From: Gracilimonas sp.
GTDB lineage: Bacteria; Bacteroidota; Rhodothermia; Balneolales; Balneolaceae
Assembly (NCBI RefSeq): GCF_040218225.1
Contig: NZ_JAVJQO010000007.1
Span: 186,001 to 250,000, forward strand
Direction: 5' to 3'
DNA length: 64,000 bases
In this document: piece after piece, positions 17,201 through 26,600 of the stretch
How positions within the stretch are numbered: the stretch's first letter is position 1
How the letters are laid out: each line of letters opens with the position of its first letter
Made by a program: the position numbers and the translations under genes
Notes under the pieces: model-generated
Seen by the model: only the letters and a program-made list of their open reading frames with translations
What the model was told of the DNA's origin: nothing
Databases searched by the model: none

Positions 17201-19902
17201 ATCTCAATAAATTCTTCCTGCGTATTTCCACCATCAAACTGCACGGCATAACCGGCAGAATCCTGGAATGATTGAGTGATAGGTGTCGGTGCCGGACCTT
17301 TGGCGCGGGTGTAGGAGAAGCCTCCGCCATTTCCATTTGAGGTCCAGGAATCAAATGTTAAATCCAAATAAAGATTATCTGATTCAATATAAACAACCAT
17401 CTCAAGGCCAACCATTGAAGGTAAATCATATCCAAGACTATCCAGAATCGTATATTGCCAAGTATCAAATGTTAAAGTCCCGAGGTTATCCGTGTTACCA
17501 AATGCCCATTGTGTACCTGAAGGCGAAATATCTCCTCCATTCCATCCTGTTTCATCAGCATAATTGAATAACCCTTGCTCATCCTGTCTTGTGAGCCACA
17601 CATTATCTGTAATTCGATCCTGATTAGCCGCCTGAGTCCAATCCGCAAAATTAGCTTTTGTGAAAGTTAGAGTACTATCGTTTTTACTCCAAATTGTAGG
17701 AATTGGAGTTGTAGTTGCGTTGATTGTTGCACTTTCTGCTGTATAGAAGCGTTGACTTCCATTTGATCCATCATACTCAAATATGGCAAAATGATAGGTT
17801 GTTTCAGCGGTCAGACCGGTAATAGTTACAGACGCATCAGAACCGTCATATACAATGTAATTCCCTGAGCCAAGTTCAGTTCCACTTTGGAACGCTGCAT
17901 CAGCAGTATAAGAAGTACTATTGGTTGGAGTAGCATCCACAGCGGCGCCTTCTTTTGCTAACACTATTCTTGAAGTACCAATACTTGTTCCACTGTTCGA
18001 CCAATTTAATGTTATTGATGTACTTAACTGACTGGAAGACAAGTCTGAAACGATACCGGTTGGTGCCGTTCTGGTTGTAGCATTTGTAATTGTTATATCA
18101 CCTGTTTGATATTTAACAGATGGACCAGCTGCATTAAATTGAAATACTTCAACATGATAGGTTGTACCCGGGTCTAAGCCATCAACAGTAAACGAAGTAC
18201 TTATTCCGTCATAAACAACAAAGTTTCCAGTTCCTATCTCTGATCCACTTCCAAATGTACTGCTGGCTGTGTAGCTCACATCATCTGTAGGAGTTACATC
18301 TACTGCTCCTGCTTCTTTCATGAGAACCAATGCTTTAGTACCAAAACCTCCATTCATATTGAAACCAAGAGATGTACCCTGATTTGTATTTAAAGAGATA
18401 GAGGTAGGATTACTAGATGGCGCAGTAACTACCCCATTTTTGTAGACAGTAAGGGTTCCATTCACTGAGAATAAAATATCGAGGTCGCCGTCTCCGTCAG
18501 CGTCTGCTAAGTCGGTAACAAAACCAGTCCCATAACTTCTACTGAATGTACTGTAAGAATTAAAGTTCCCACTTCCATCATTAAATTGAATAACACTAGT
18601 GGGACCAAGCATTGCAATATCCAAATGACCATCATTATTTACATCTCCCACTTTAAGGTTATCTAAACCTTGTACAACGTCGAGGGCTCTTCGGGTAAAG
18701 GTACCATCTTGGTTGTTATCCATGATATATAAGCTGTCAGCTTTGAGTACCAAGTCGATATAGCCATCTCCATCAAAATCTCCTTGAGCCAGTCCCCTTA
18801 GAAAAGGATTTGAACTTATGCCTAAGGTATAGGTCTGATTTGTGAAACCACCGGATCCATCAGATAAAATTACACCTAGACTGTCATTGGTAGGACTGTC
18901 ATCAAAACCAACCTGTTTGATAACAGCAAAATCCGGGTAATCGTCATTATTAAAATCCCCTGAGATAGCAAACCTACCGGCTATACCTGAAAATATTCCT
19001 GCACCACTGGCTTCATTGAAAGTTCCTGCTGGATCATTAGTAAAAGGCCACAACCCCTGAATATTATCGCCGGCGATGAACAGATCATCGTCTCCATCCA
19101 CATCGAAATCAGAAAAAACGGCTCCCCCAATATCTGTAGGGTTCAAATTAGCATGAAATGAACTCGAGGAGCTTGAAAATGTACCGAAACCATCGTTGGT
19201 ATAAACGTAAAATGATCTCGTACTAGACCCAGGACTTACAACTACAACAATATCCAAATCCCCATCATTATCTATATCATTAAGAAGAATTCCTTTTGGA
19301 TTTGTCCCATCAGCAATATCATATGCATCTGCGGAAAAGTATGATTCAACACCATCTTGTTTTCTTAGAACATAGAACTTTGTATCATCAGATCTTCTTA
19401 ATATTACAGCATCCAGGTCTCCATCCCCATCTACATCACCAGCGTAGGTAAGAGTCGCAGAGTTATCACCGATCGTTCCTGTAAATGTACTCGATGAAGT
19501 AAAATAGCCTTCTCCAGTACCGTTTGTTTCTACCGTAAAATTGTAAAGGTGTGACCTTTGCAACCCATTAGTCTGTGCTTCATTAAGAATCTGGCTAACC
19601 CTAACTGTTATAATCTCTCCCGGAATAAAATCACTATCTGGGTCAAGGGTTAATGTAGTACCAAAAGCGTCCAGACTTTTAGTGGTTGTATAAATACCAC
19701 CCAGAGAGCCTTTCACTACAACGCTATTGGGTTGCTCCGCATTTAATTCGTTCATTGCCTCACTAAAAGATATAGTGATGTTTGAACTAACAGAAACATC
19801 AATAGCATTTCTCGAAGGAGAGAAACTCGTTATTGCAGGCTGAGCAAATAATGCCCCCGCCAGTGATGCCAAAAATGTTGTTATAAGTATCAATTGTTTC
19901 AT
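14254..19902 (-). CDS. 1882-aa T9SS-secreted multidomain surface protein
   Basis: Signal peptide at residues 1-21, then an SbsA-type Ig-like domain (~22-125, AITSFSPSRNAIDVSVSSN). Next come about seven FG-GAP/VCBS calcium-loop repeats (~150-490, such as GDVDGDGDLDAVIL and NDIDNDGDLDIVVV), consistent with a propeller. Two fibronectin-III-like segments (~500-740) precede a LamG/concanavalin-like domain (~890-1110, with WYHVALTGRSGDYLTLYVNG and IDELRIW). A beta-rich region leads to the type IX sorting tail (YQNYPNPFNP, then GRKVATL, ending MTLIK). LamG and FG-GAP parts suggest binding of sugars or matrix. It lies 12 bp after a receiver-only gene and is the second copy of the duplicated module. 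Confidence 0.88.
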   Translation of the reverse strand: MKQLILITTFLASLAGALFAQPAITSFSPSRNAIDVSVSSNITISFSEAMNELNAEQPNSVVVKGSLGGIYTTTKSLDAFGTTLTLDPDSDFIPGEIITVRVSQILNEAQTNGLQRSHLYNFTVETNGTGEGYFTSSSTFTGTIGDNSATLTYAGDVDGDGDLDAVILRRSDDTKFYVLRKQDGVESYFSADAYDIADGTNPKGILLNDIDNDGDLDIVVVVSPGSSTRSFYVYTNDGFGTFSSSSSSFHANLNPTDIGGAVFSDFDVDGDDDLFIAGDNIQGLWPFTNDPAGTFNEASGAGIFSGIAGRFAISGDFNNDDYPDFAVIKQVGFDDSPTNDSLGVILSDGSGGFTNQTYTLGISSNPFLRGLAQGDFDGDGYIDLVLKADSLYIMDNNQDGTFTRRALDVVQGLDNLKVGDVNNDGHLDIAMLGPTSVIQFNDGSGNFNSYSTFSRSYGTGFVTDLADADGDGDLDILFSVNGTLTVYKNGVVTAPSSNPTSISLNTNQGTSLGFNMNGGFGTKALVLMKEAGAVDVTPTDDVSYTASSTFGSGSEIGTGNFVVYDGISTSFTVDGLDPGTTYHVEVFQFNAAGPSVKYQTGDITITNATTRTAPTGIVSDLSSSQLSTSITLNWSNSGTSIGTSRIVLAKEGAAVDATPTNSTSYTADAAFQSGTELGSGNYIVYDGSDASVTITGLTAETTYHFAIFEYDGSNGSQRFYTAESATINATTTPIPTIWSKNDSTLTFTKANFADWTQAANQDRITDNVWLTRQDEQGLFNYADETGWNGGDISPSGTQWAFGNTDNLGTLTFDTWQYTILDSLGYDLPSMVGLEMVVYIESDNLYLDLTFDSWTSNGNGGGFSYTRAKGPAPTPITQSFQDSAGYAVQFDGGNTQEEFIEIYIEDYEIISEFSVEMWVKPDVINQDQVFIALGYDDLFIGINSSNQFYATHTEPNAGGGGGEGECCLLKGISATSTSSGASYSSAEIDGLGGSITASVGEWYHVALTGRSGDYLTLYVNGVEQDTVSVEDVSVDESYWVVGSDEDGSKNFFGTIDELRIWKSVRTESEIRSFMHRTYSGPVGRLTGYWQFNEGSGGYTYDGLNNHEGEFYDGIEETWVTSDAPIGEGAVEETTDFQTGTVSVGNAALSMADGFDNPVDVQVTEVTGSPNQFPAGVTAGIGGKYFVINLFGDPGTFSADLTLNFGSGAITAEQETFPELLTLYKRGSSSTGAWTTVGGATSANAATGEVTWTGITSFSQFMATGGEYSFQANDGEPISAAVVSGPSFGSILLDNDVFGFDPVYADSTIEFHISGFGGAEVGIVSDDNENGIAEPGTDPFVTANDAENPVSFTPSTSKLMYISGGGTIDTTTFYFSYYDSEADVTELDTVFAVFGVSDSDEATLENNESENGWYLLSIPQNSSIGSFISPVWTQGAVNSDAPGSDATIYTFNPDNAAYQAVTTDLDTTTLAAGEGLLVYVFEDDDILDGQDDVDGGWPKTLTITGDLFGLNASVPVKNVDADGISGTTGSEGFVLLGNPFGWPISADSVIATLKRTDELANSYVYTWDPVNKTYILSTSGEIDAFESFFVRVVNSGTSGSLSFDYHDVIVSESSPSEKIQNSDMFEFDLVHKNSGIESTSFLRFGEKAKTNIDPYDGYYLGSFASSFANLYTLIGDQPLTINNVPLEADFDKEFPIFMDATVSGNFSLNWKDGRMPEGISATLTLVETGKSFNLNEGGSFEFSIDNSSLSKVAKEMQPVPSSEVVQMAKKEKAEPLFVLSMSSRLGTSNESDLGIPTEVELYQNYPNPFNPTSVIRFGVPEASKVKLEVFDVLGRKVATLLNNETKSSGRYNVQFNARALSSGMYIYRLQVGDKVLVKKMTLIK

Positions 19903-19914
19903 ATTTATACCCTA

Positions 19915-20271
19915 TTAGTGTATGGTGTTGAATATTATTTGATTTAATTCCTTTAGGTTGTCTTTACAGACAAAGCTTTTCACATTTAATTTTTTTGCTT
20001 TTCTTCTGAATGTGGGTGTATCGTAACTGGTCACAATGATTATTTTTGCATTGGAATCCTGCTTGTAAATTTCTTCAGTAACTGTAAAACCACTCATACT
20101 TTTTAGCTCAATATCCATTAGCATCAAGTCCGGCTTAAGGTCCATGTAGTTTTCAATTGCTTTTTCTCCACTTTCACACTCAATAAAATTGAGTTCAGTA
20201 TCAGAAAGAGAAATAAAATTCTTTAGCATCCGACGCATATCGGCATGATCATCCACGATCATTATTTTCAT
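19915..20271 (-). CDS. Receiver-only (REC) protein, copy 2
   Basis: A 118-aa stand-alone response-regulator receiver domain. Acidic pocket IVDDH at residues 4-8, phospho-acceptor Asp in LMLMDIEL, switch Thr in IIIVTSYD, Lys in FVCKDN. There is no output domain. It is clearly paralogous to the gene at 27784 (shared N-terminus MKIMIVDDHA-MRR and the ECESGE-A motif), and the homology continues into the upstream DNA. The giant secreted protein gene begins 12 bp downstream. It may act as a phosphate sink, an adaptor, or a protein-protein switch. Confidence 0.88.
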   Translation of the reverse strand: MKIMIVDDHADMRRMLKNFISLSDTELNFIECESGEKAIENYMDLKPDLMLMDIELKSMSGFTVTEEIYKQDSNAKIIIVTSYDTPTFRRKAKKLNVKSFVCKDNLKELNQIIFNTIH

Positions 20272-20372
20272 TCACTAGAATTCTTTATTTAGAAGGGGTT
20301 ATGCCCGAAAAAGCCAACGATTCGGTGTATACCCATTTGAGCCTAAAATCTTATTCAGGCTTCCCGAATACA

Positions 20373-20412
20373 ATAGGCAGGAGTACTCATTTGTATAGGC
20401 AGAAGTACCTAC
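20373..20412 (-). promoter_or_regulatory. Paired NarL-type operator boxes upstream of REC 2
   Basis: Two 18-bp boxes start 22 bp apart: 20373-20390 (ATAGGCA-ggag-TACTCAT) and 20395-20412 (ATAGGCA-gaag-TACCTAC). Heptamers such as TACTCAT fit the NarL consensus TACYYMT. The inner edge lies 102 bp before the REC start codon. The same arrangement, at almost the same distance, precedes REC copy 1. Binding by the neighbouring LuxR/NarL-type regulator is inferred. Confidence 0.5.
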
Positions 20413-20423
20413 AAAAAGCCTTT

Positions 20424-20489
20424 TTATACCTTTGAAGCGTGTTCGACGGCAAATTTTAGAAGAGCGCGGTCCCCGCTAAGCTCAAGTTT
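20424..20489 (-). pseudogene. Relic of NarL-type response regulator C-terminus
   Basis: The minus strand encodes KLELSGDRALLKFAVEHASKV followed by a stop. The intact regulator at 28330 ends KLGLSGAHALLKFAVEHASNV, so 17 of 21 residues match. Nothing upstream of it in this frame resembles the rest of the regulator. It is the left-over edge of the duplication that produced the second REC/adhesin unit. Confidence 0.8.
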
Positions 20490-20523
20490 AAACGCATTGT
20501 CTTTAAAGTAGCTTAAACCCAAA

Positions 20524-20555
20524 AAAGCACCCTCCTGAAATCAAGAGGGTGCTTT
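20524..20555 (-). terminator. Terminator of the 2394-aa adhesin gene
   Basis: AAGCACCCTC and GAGGGTGCTT form a 10-bp perfect stem with a ~10-nt loop, followed on the minus strand by TTTTTTGGG. It sits ~48 bp downstream of the adhesin stop codon. Confidence 0.85.
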
Positions 20556-20602
20556 GAAGTTGTAGCCCAAAATTCATCCAGAATCTCAGGTTTAATTTCT
20601 CA

Positions 20603-23600
20603 TTACTTAATCAGCATCATCTTACGGGTCTTCACATGCTTACCGGCTACAATTCGGTAGAGATACATGCCCGAAGCCAGGCGTGAGGCATCGAAGTTGA
20701 CCTGGTGCCAGCCGGCTCGTTGCCGTTCTCCGTTCACCAGGGTGGCTACTTTTCGGCCCAGCATGTCGAATACTTCAAGGCGTACTTCACTGCTCTGCGG
20801 TACGCCGTAGCGAATTATGGTGGAAGGGTTAAATGGGTTCGGGTAGTTTTGATGCAATTTGAAGTCCTCCGGAATCTGAGCCATAAGTTCAGCTGAAGTT
20901 ATAAAGCTCGGATCGATACGTACTTCCAGGGTATCCAGCGAAACGATGTTCTCGTTGTTGGCCACCTGAATGGCTACAAAGAAGGTATCGGCATCGGCTC
21001 TTGTAGTAATCGAAAGCTCGCCACTGGTATTATCAAAACCAACCGTTTCGGCAGTATCTGATACGATACCAAAGCTGAATTGCAGTTGCTCATCCGGTGT
21101 TGTAGCATCACTCACATACTCCCAGAGATTCATAATACGGGTATCTTCGGTAGCTATCTCAAACGGATTAGGCAAGTCGGAGAACACCGGCTTGTCATTC
21201 ACACCCTGCTGCCCACCCCAGGCAACGGTAATGTTATTGGCCTCACGCAGTGCCTTCATGGCGTTTGCCCCGGCTTCAGTGAGTTCTATATCACCAATAT
21301 CGATACTCACACTGTCCTGCAAGTCAAGCTTGGCCCACTCCACGAACATATTACTGGCATTTTCAGAACTCATTCCGGATCCTACCAGGAACCCACCCAT
21401 AGCATCTTCAATTGTAGAAGTAACAGATTTTTTTCTACTGTCAACACCCCTACATGTGTTTTGCTCATAAAATGGTGGACTCGATGGTGAATTATAAAGT
21501 TCGCTATTACCCCAACATTCTACATTTGCTGGATTCCAACCGCTTATATCTTGGTTGAAAGAAGAAGCTCCATAAAACATGTTTGTCATTTCCTGAGTTT
21601 CAACAACCTCCCATGCTTCACCTGTTTTATTATTGAGTTTACTATTAAAGGATTTAGCCCCCCTAAACATGCCTTTCATAGCTTTAACCTCTCTTACATC
21701 CCACATCAGAATGTTATCAAACATTTTTTGGCTACTACCACTAGCTACTTTTTGCGAACTACTTCCCGGAGCAAATCCATTATTAAAGTAATATGCATTA
21801 ACAAACATGGCATTCATGTTGGTAACCGAGGCGGTATTCCATGAACTCAGATCCTGATTAAACTTGGATGATGCGAACATAAATCCCATATCCGTTACAT
21901 TAGATACATCCCATTTATCCAATGGTTGATTAAAGTTCGTAGGTGTAAATCTTATGTTAACTCGCCTTGTAGCAGCAAACATACTGTACATATTGTTAAC
22001 TGAGGAAACATCCCATTCGTTTAAGGGCTTATTGAACGATGTAGCACCAAAAAACATGTTCATCATGTTTGTAACCCTCGACACATCCCAGTTACCAATA
22101 TCCTGGTTGAAGACCTGATTACCATAAAACATGTTACTCATTGTTGTTACATTAGATACGTCCCAGTTTCCTATAGGCTGATTAAAATCCGTAACGTTGA
22201 GGAACATATCATCCATGTTCGTTATTAAACTCGTACAAACATTGGTTACATCTTGACCAGCATCAACCCTTGTTTTTAAGCTATCTCTACTGAGTGCTTT
22301 ATAAGTAACAGTACCTAAAATACCTGTATCATTTGGATTGGCTTCTTTGCAAGTGACAGTAATTCCATTATCAGCGATAAAGAATTTAATTTCTTCTACA
22401 TCCGTTACTGTGATCGTTAATGTGGTACTGGCGGAGTTATTGCCCGTCGCCCCGTCATCGGCCTGAATAGTCACCTCATATACGTTGTTTGTATCTGCAT
22501 CGGAAGGGTTTTCAAAATCGGGCGAACTGTTAAAGCTCAATATCCCTGTTGCTGCTTCAATGGCAAAAGCTCCCGCGTCAGCCCCACCGGTAATGGAGTA
22601 GCTCAATCCTACATCAACAGCCCCTCCGTCTCCATCCGTTGCATTTATATCGATCACCGTGCCTGTGCCGTTTTCGGCAAAATTGACTGTCATCGGAGCG
22701 CCCACGCTATACAAGCTATACTCAACAACAGCAGCATCACTGCCTCCAGTCACATACATCTTCGTGCCGTTCCCGTTAAAAGTAAAGCCATATGGTTCTA
22801 ATTCTTGCCCCCCTACATAGAATTCCTGTTCTGCGCCTGCGTACACTGCTGTAGATATATCATAGGCTGTACTCAGATTGAACTCAACCACCGTATCAGA
22901 AAAATCAGGATACCCATCAAGCACAAACATCTTCGTGCCGTCCCCGTTAAAGGCTAAATCCATTACTCCTCGGGCTTGATTACTCACAAATTCCTCATTA
23001 GCCCCCGCATACGCCGCCGTGGATACATCATAGGCTGTACTCAGATTGTACTCAGTCACCTCCGCCTCCTCAACTGAAACCACAAACATCTTTGTGCCGT
23101 CCCCATTGAAGGTTAAGTCAATTGGAGTTGGGGATTGAGCCCCAACATAGAATTCCTCTTCAGCCCCCGCATACGCTGCTGTGGATACATCATAAGCCAC
23201 CCCAAGGGTGTACTCCACCACCGCATCATCAGTCCCAACCACAAACATTTTAGTGCCGTCCCCGTTGAAGGTAAGGCCAGCCGCTGCTGGCTCCTGATCA
23301 CCTACATAGAATTCCTCTTCAGCCCCCGCATACACCGCTGTGGACACATCATAGGCCACGCCTAAGGTATACTCCACCACTGCATCACTATCGTCGATTC
23401 CGATCACATACATCTTCGTGCCGTTCCCGTTAAAAGTAAGGCCATATGGTAGTAATTCTTGCCCCCCTACATAGAATTCCTCTTCAGCTCCTGCATACAC
23501 CGCCGCTGATACATCGTATGGAGCGCTGAAAATTGGGGCATTGTTGCCTTCATTGACAGTGACCACAAAGGTGTCATCTACAAATAACTCACCATCACTG

Positions 23601-26600
23601 GCCCGTACGGTAATGTTGGCTGTACCAAATTGATCGGTTTGATAATCCAGGGTAAGCGTCGAACCGCTTATGGTTGCGGTAACCAACGCTGGGTTACCGT
23701 TCGACTCGATGGTATAGGTCAGAGATCCAGATGCTGTTTCGGCATCGCTGAAGCTGGTGCTTAGGTCAACTACTGTGTTCGCCGCATTCTCATCTACCGT
23801 TACATCCGCTATGGGTGTAGTTACTGTGGGGGTTTCATTCACATCGGTAACCGTGATCGTTAATGTGGTACTGGCGGTATTGTTTTCAGCCTCCCCATCA
23901 TCAGCCTGGATGGTGACCACATATTCATTATTTTCATCCGCGTCGCCAGGATTCTCAAAGTCAGGTGCTGTCACAAAGGTCAGTATCCCGGTAGCCGCCT
24001 CAAAAGCAAACGCTGCGGCATCGGCCCCACCGGTAATGGAGTAGCTAAGGCCTACATCAGCGGCCCCTCCTTCTCCATCGGTGGCATTAATATCGATCAC
24101 CGTGCCGGTACCGTTTTCGGCAAACTCGGTTGTCGTCGGAGCGATGCCTAAGGTGTATTCTACCACCGCTCCATCAGCTCTTCCAACCATAAACATCTTC
24201 GTGCCGTCCCCATTAAAGAGAACACCCTCTGGCGCTATATCCTGAGCCGCTACAGAGAATTCCTCTTCAGCGCCCGCATACACCGCCGTGGACACATCAT
24301 AGGCCGTACCCAAATGGTACTCCACCACCGCACCATCACCATCTCCGAGCACAAACATCTTCGACCCATCCCTGTTGAAGGTTAAGTCATTAGCATTTGG
24401 CTCCTGAGCCCCTACATAGAATTTCTCTTCAGCGCCCGCATACAACGCCGTGGATACATCATAGGCCGTATCCAAATGGTACTCCTCCACCTCAGCACCT
24501 ATTCCGATCACAAACATCTTCGTGCCATCCCCGTTGAAGGCAAGGCCAGTTAATGCTAACTCCGGTTCCGCTAGATAGAATGCCTCTTCGGCGCCCGCAT
24601 ACACCGCCGTGGATACATCATAGATCGTCCCTAGGGTGTACTCCACCACCGTATGATTACTAGTTCCAAGCACAAACATCTTCGTGCCGTTCCCGTTGAA
24701 GGTCAAATCAAAAGGTTGTGGCTCCTGAGCCCCTACATAGAATTCTTCCTCAGCGCCCGCATACACTGCTGTGGATATATCATAAGCCGTCCCCAGGGTG
24801 TACTCCGCAACCGAAGAATTAATTCCTACCGCAAACATCTTCGTGCCGTCCCCATTAAATCTGAAGCCTAGTGGAAATGCCACCTGATCCCTTACAGAGA
24901 ATTCAACGCCCGCATACACCGCGGTGGACACATCGTAGGGCGCGGCAAAAACAGGGGCATTGTTAACTTCATTGACGGTCACCAAAAAGGTCTCATCTAC
25001 AAACAACTCACCATCACTGGCCCGTACGGTAATGTTGGCTGTACCAAATTGATCGGTTTGATAATCCAGGGTTAAGATTGAACCATCGATAGATGCCGTA
25101 ACCAGTGTGGGATTGTCGTTGGACTCAACGGTATAAGCCAACGAACCTGAAGCCGTCTCTGCATCACTAAAAGTGGTACTCAGGTCAAACAACGCATTTG
25201 TTACGTTTTCATTCACCGTTATATCTGCAATCGGAGAACTTACCACCGGGGCCGTATTGTTTAAAATTACAGGATCTGTTCCTGCACTTGTCACGCTTTC
25301 TGAAGTCCCCTCCCCATCGGTATAACTTGCAATAACCGTTATTACTGATCCCACATCGGCCAGAGTTAAAGTGTAGGTACTATTGGTCGCTCCGGAAATA
25401 TCTATTCCATCACGCTGCCATTGATAACTGATGGTTCCTAATCCATCTGCATCTGCTAAAGTATTGCTTGCTGTCAAGGTTTCATCTTCTTGAGCTATTC
25501 CTGAAATCGTTACTGATCCTGTGGGAGCATCATTTACATTAGCAACCGAAGACGTTTCTGCACTTGTCACGCTTTCTGCAGTCCCTTCGCCATCGGTGTA
25601 GCTCGCAGCTACCGTGATCACTGATCCCACATCACTCTGAGTTAAGGTATAGGTAGAAGCTGTAGCACCCGCAATATCCACACCACCTCGCTGCCATTGG
25701 TAAGTGATAGCACCTAAACCATCTTCATCTGCCAGAGTATTGCTGGCCGTCAAAGTTTCGTCTTCTTGCGCTGTTCCTGAGATGGTTATTGATCCTGTAG
25801 GGACATCATTTACATTAACAACCGAAGCCGTTCCTGCACTTGTTACGCTTTCAGCAGTCCCTTCGCCATCGGTGTAGCTCGCAGCTACCGTGATCACTGA
25901 TCCTACATCATTCTGAGTTAAGGTATAGGTAGAAGCTGTAGCACCCGCAATATCAATACCACCTCGCTGCCATTGGTAGGAAATCGCTCCCAAACCATCT
26001 GCATCTGCCAAATTATTACTCGCCGTCAAAGTTTCATCTTCTTGGGCTGTTCCTGAAATTATTACCGATCCGGTGGGATCGCTATTCACAAATACAGCTC
26101 CGAAAATAGCTTGCAGATTCGGATAGCCATTATTTTTTGAAACATCTAAACCCCAAACATTAGTAAAGTCCCATCCGGCATCTGTAAATATGGATTGAGT
26201 TTTCATCTCCGTAGTGGTTTTCCCGGTTATTCCGGTTGTACTTCCTATACCCGTTGCATTAGCTTTTCCACTGGTCTGATTATCCCAAAAGGTATTAGTA
26301 GCAGCAGCAAAACCATTTTTTTGACCAATAAAACCACCTACATTCGTAGAACCCGTTACTGATCCGGCAGAGTAACTGTTCGAAACAATTCCACTGTTAT
26401 AGTTCCCGGCAAAACCTCCTACATTGGTATCTCCACTGACAGAACCGGTGGCAAAACTGTTGTCTACATTATCGTAACTAAAACCAATTAGTCCACCCAC
26501 ATTATTCGCGCTTCCTGTCACATCACTTGCTGAATAACTTTCCGAGACGGTTCCCAAACTATGCAACCCAATCAACCCGCCAATATCCTGCGTTCCAGCT

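Larger units (their letters stand above)
20272..20602. other. Duplicated control region and decayed gene remnant between adhesin 1 and REC 2
   Basis: This 331-bp gap holds, from right to left in the minus-strand direction, the terminator of the 2394-aa adhesin (20524-20555), a relic of a response-regulator C-terminus (20424-20489), paired operator-like boxes (20373-20412) and the leader of the second REC gene. From ~20278 to 20489 it aligns with 28183-28395 by eye, with most bases identical and only small gaps. Confidence 0.8.

Noticed and set aside
22690-24940. Regularly spaced repeats that could be taken for a CRISPR array
   Set aside because: The ~155-165 bp period keeps one open reading frame and encodes protein repeats; there are no 25-40 bp repeats with unique spacers.
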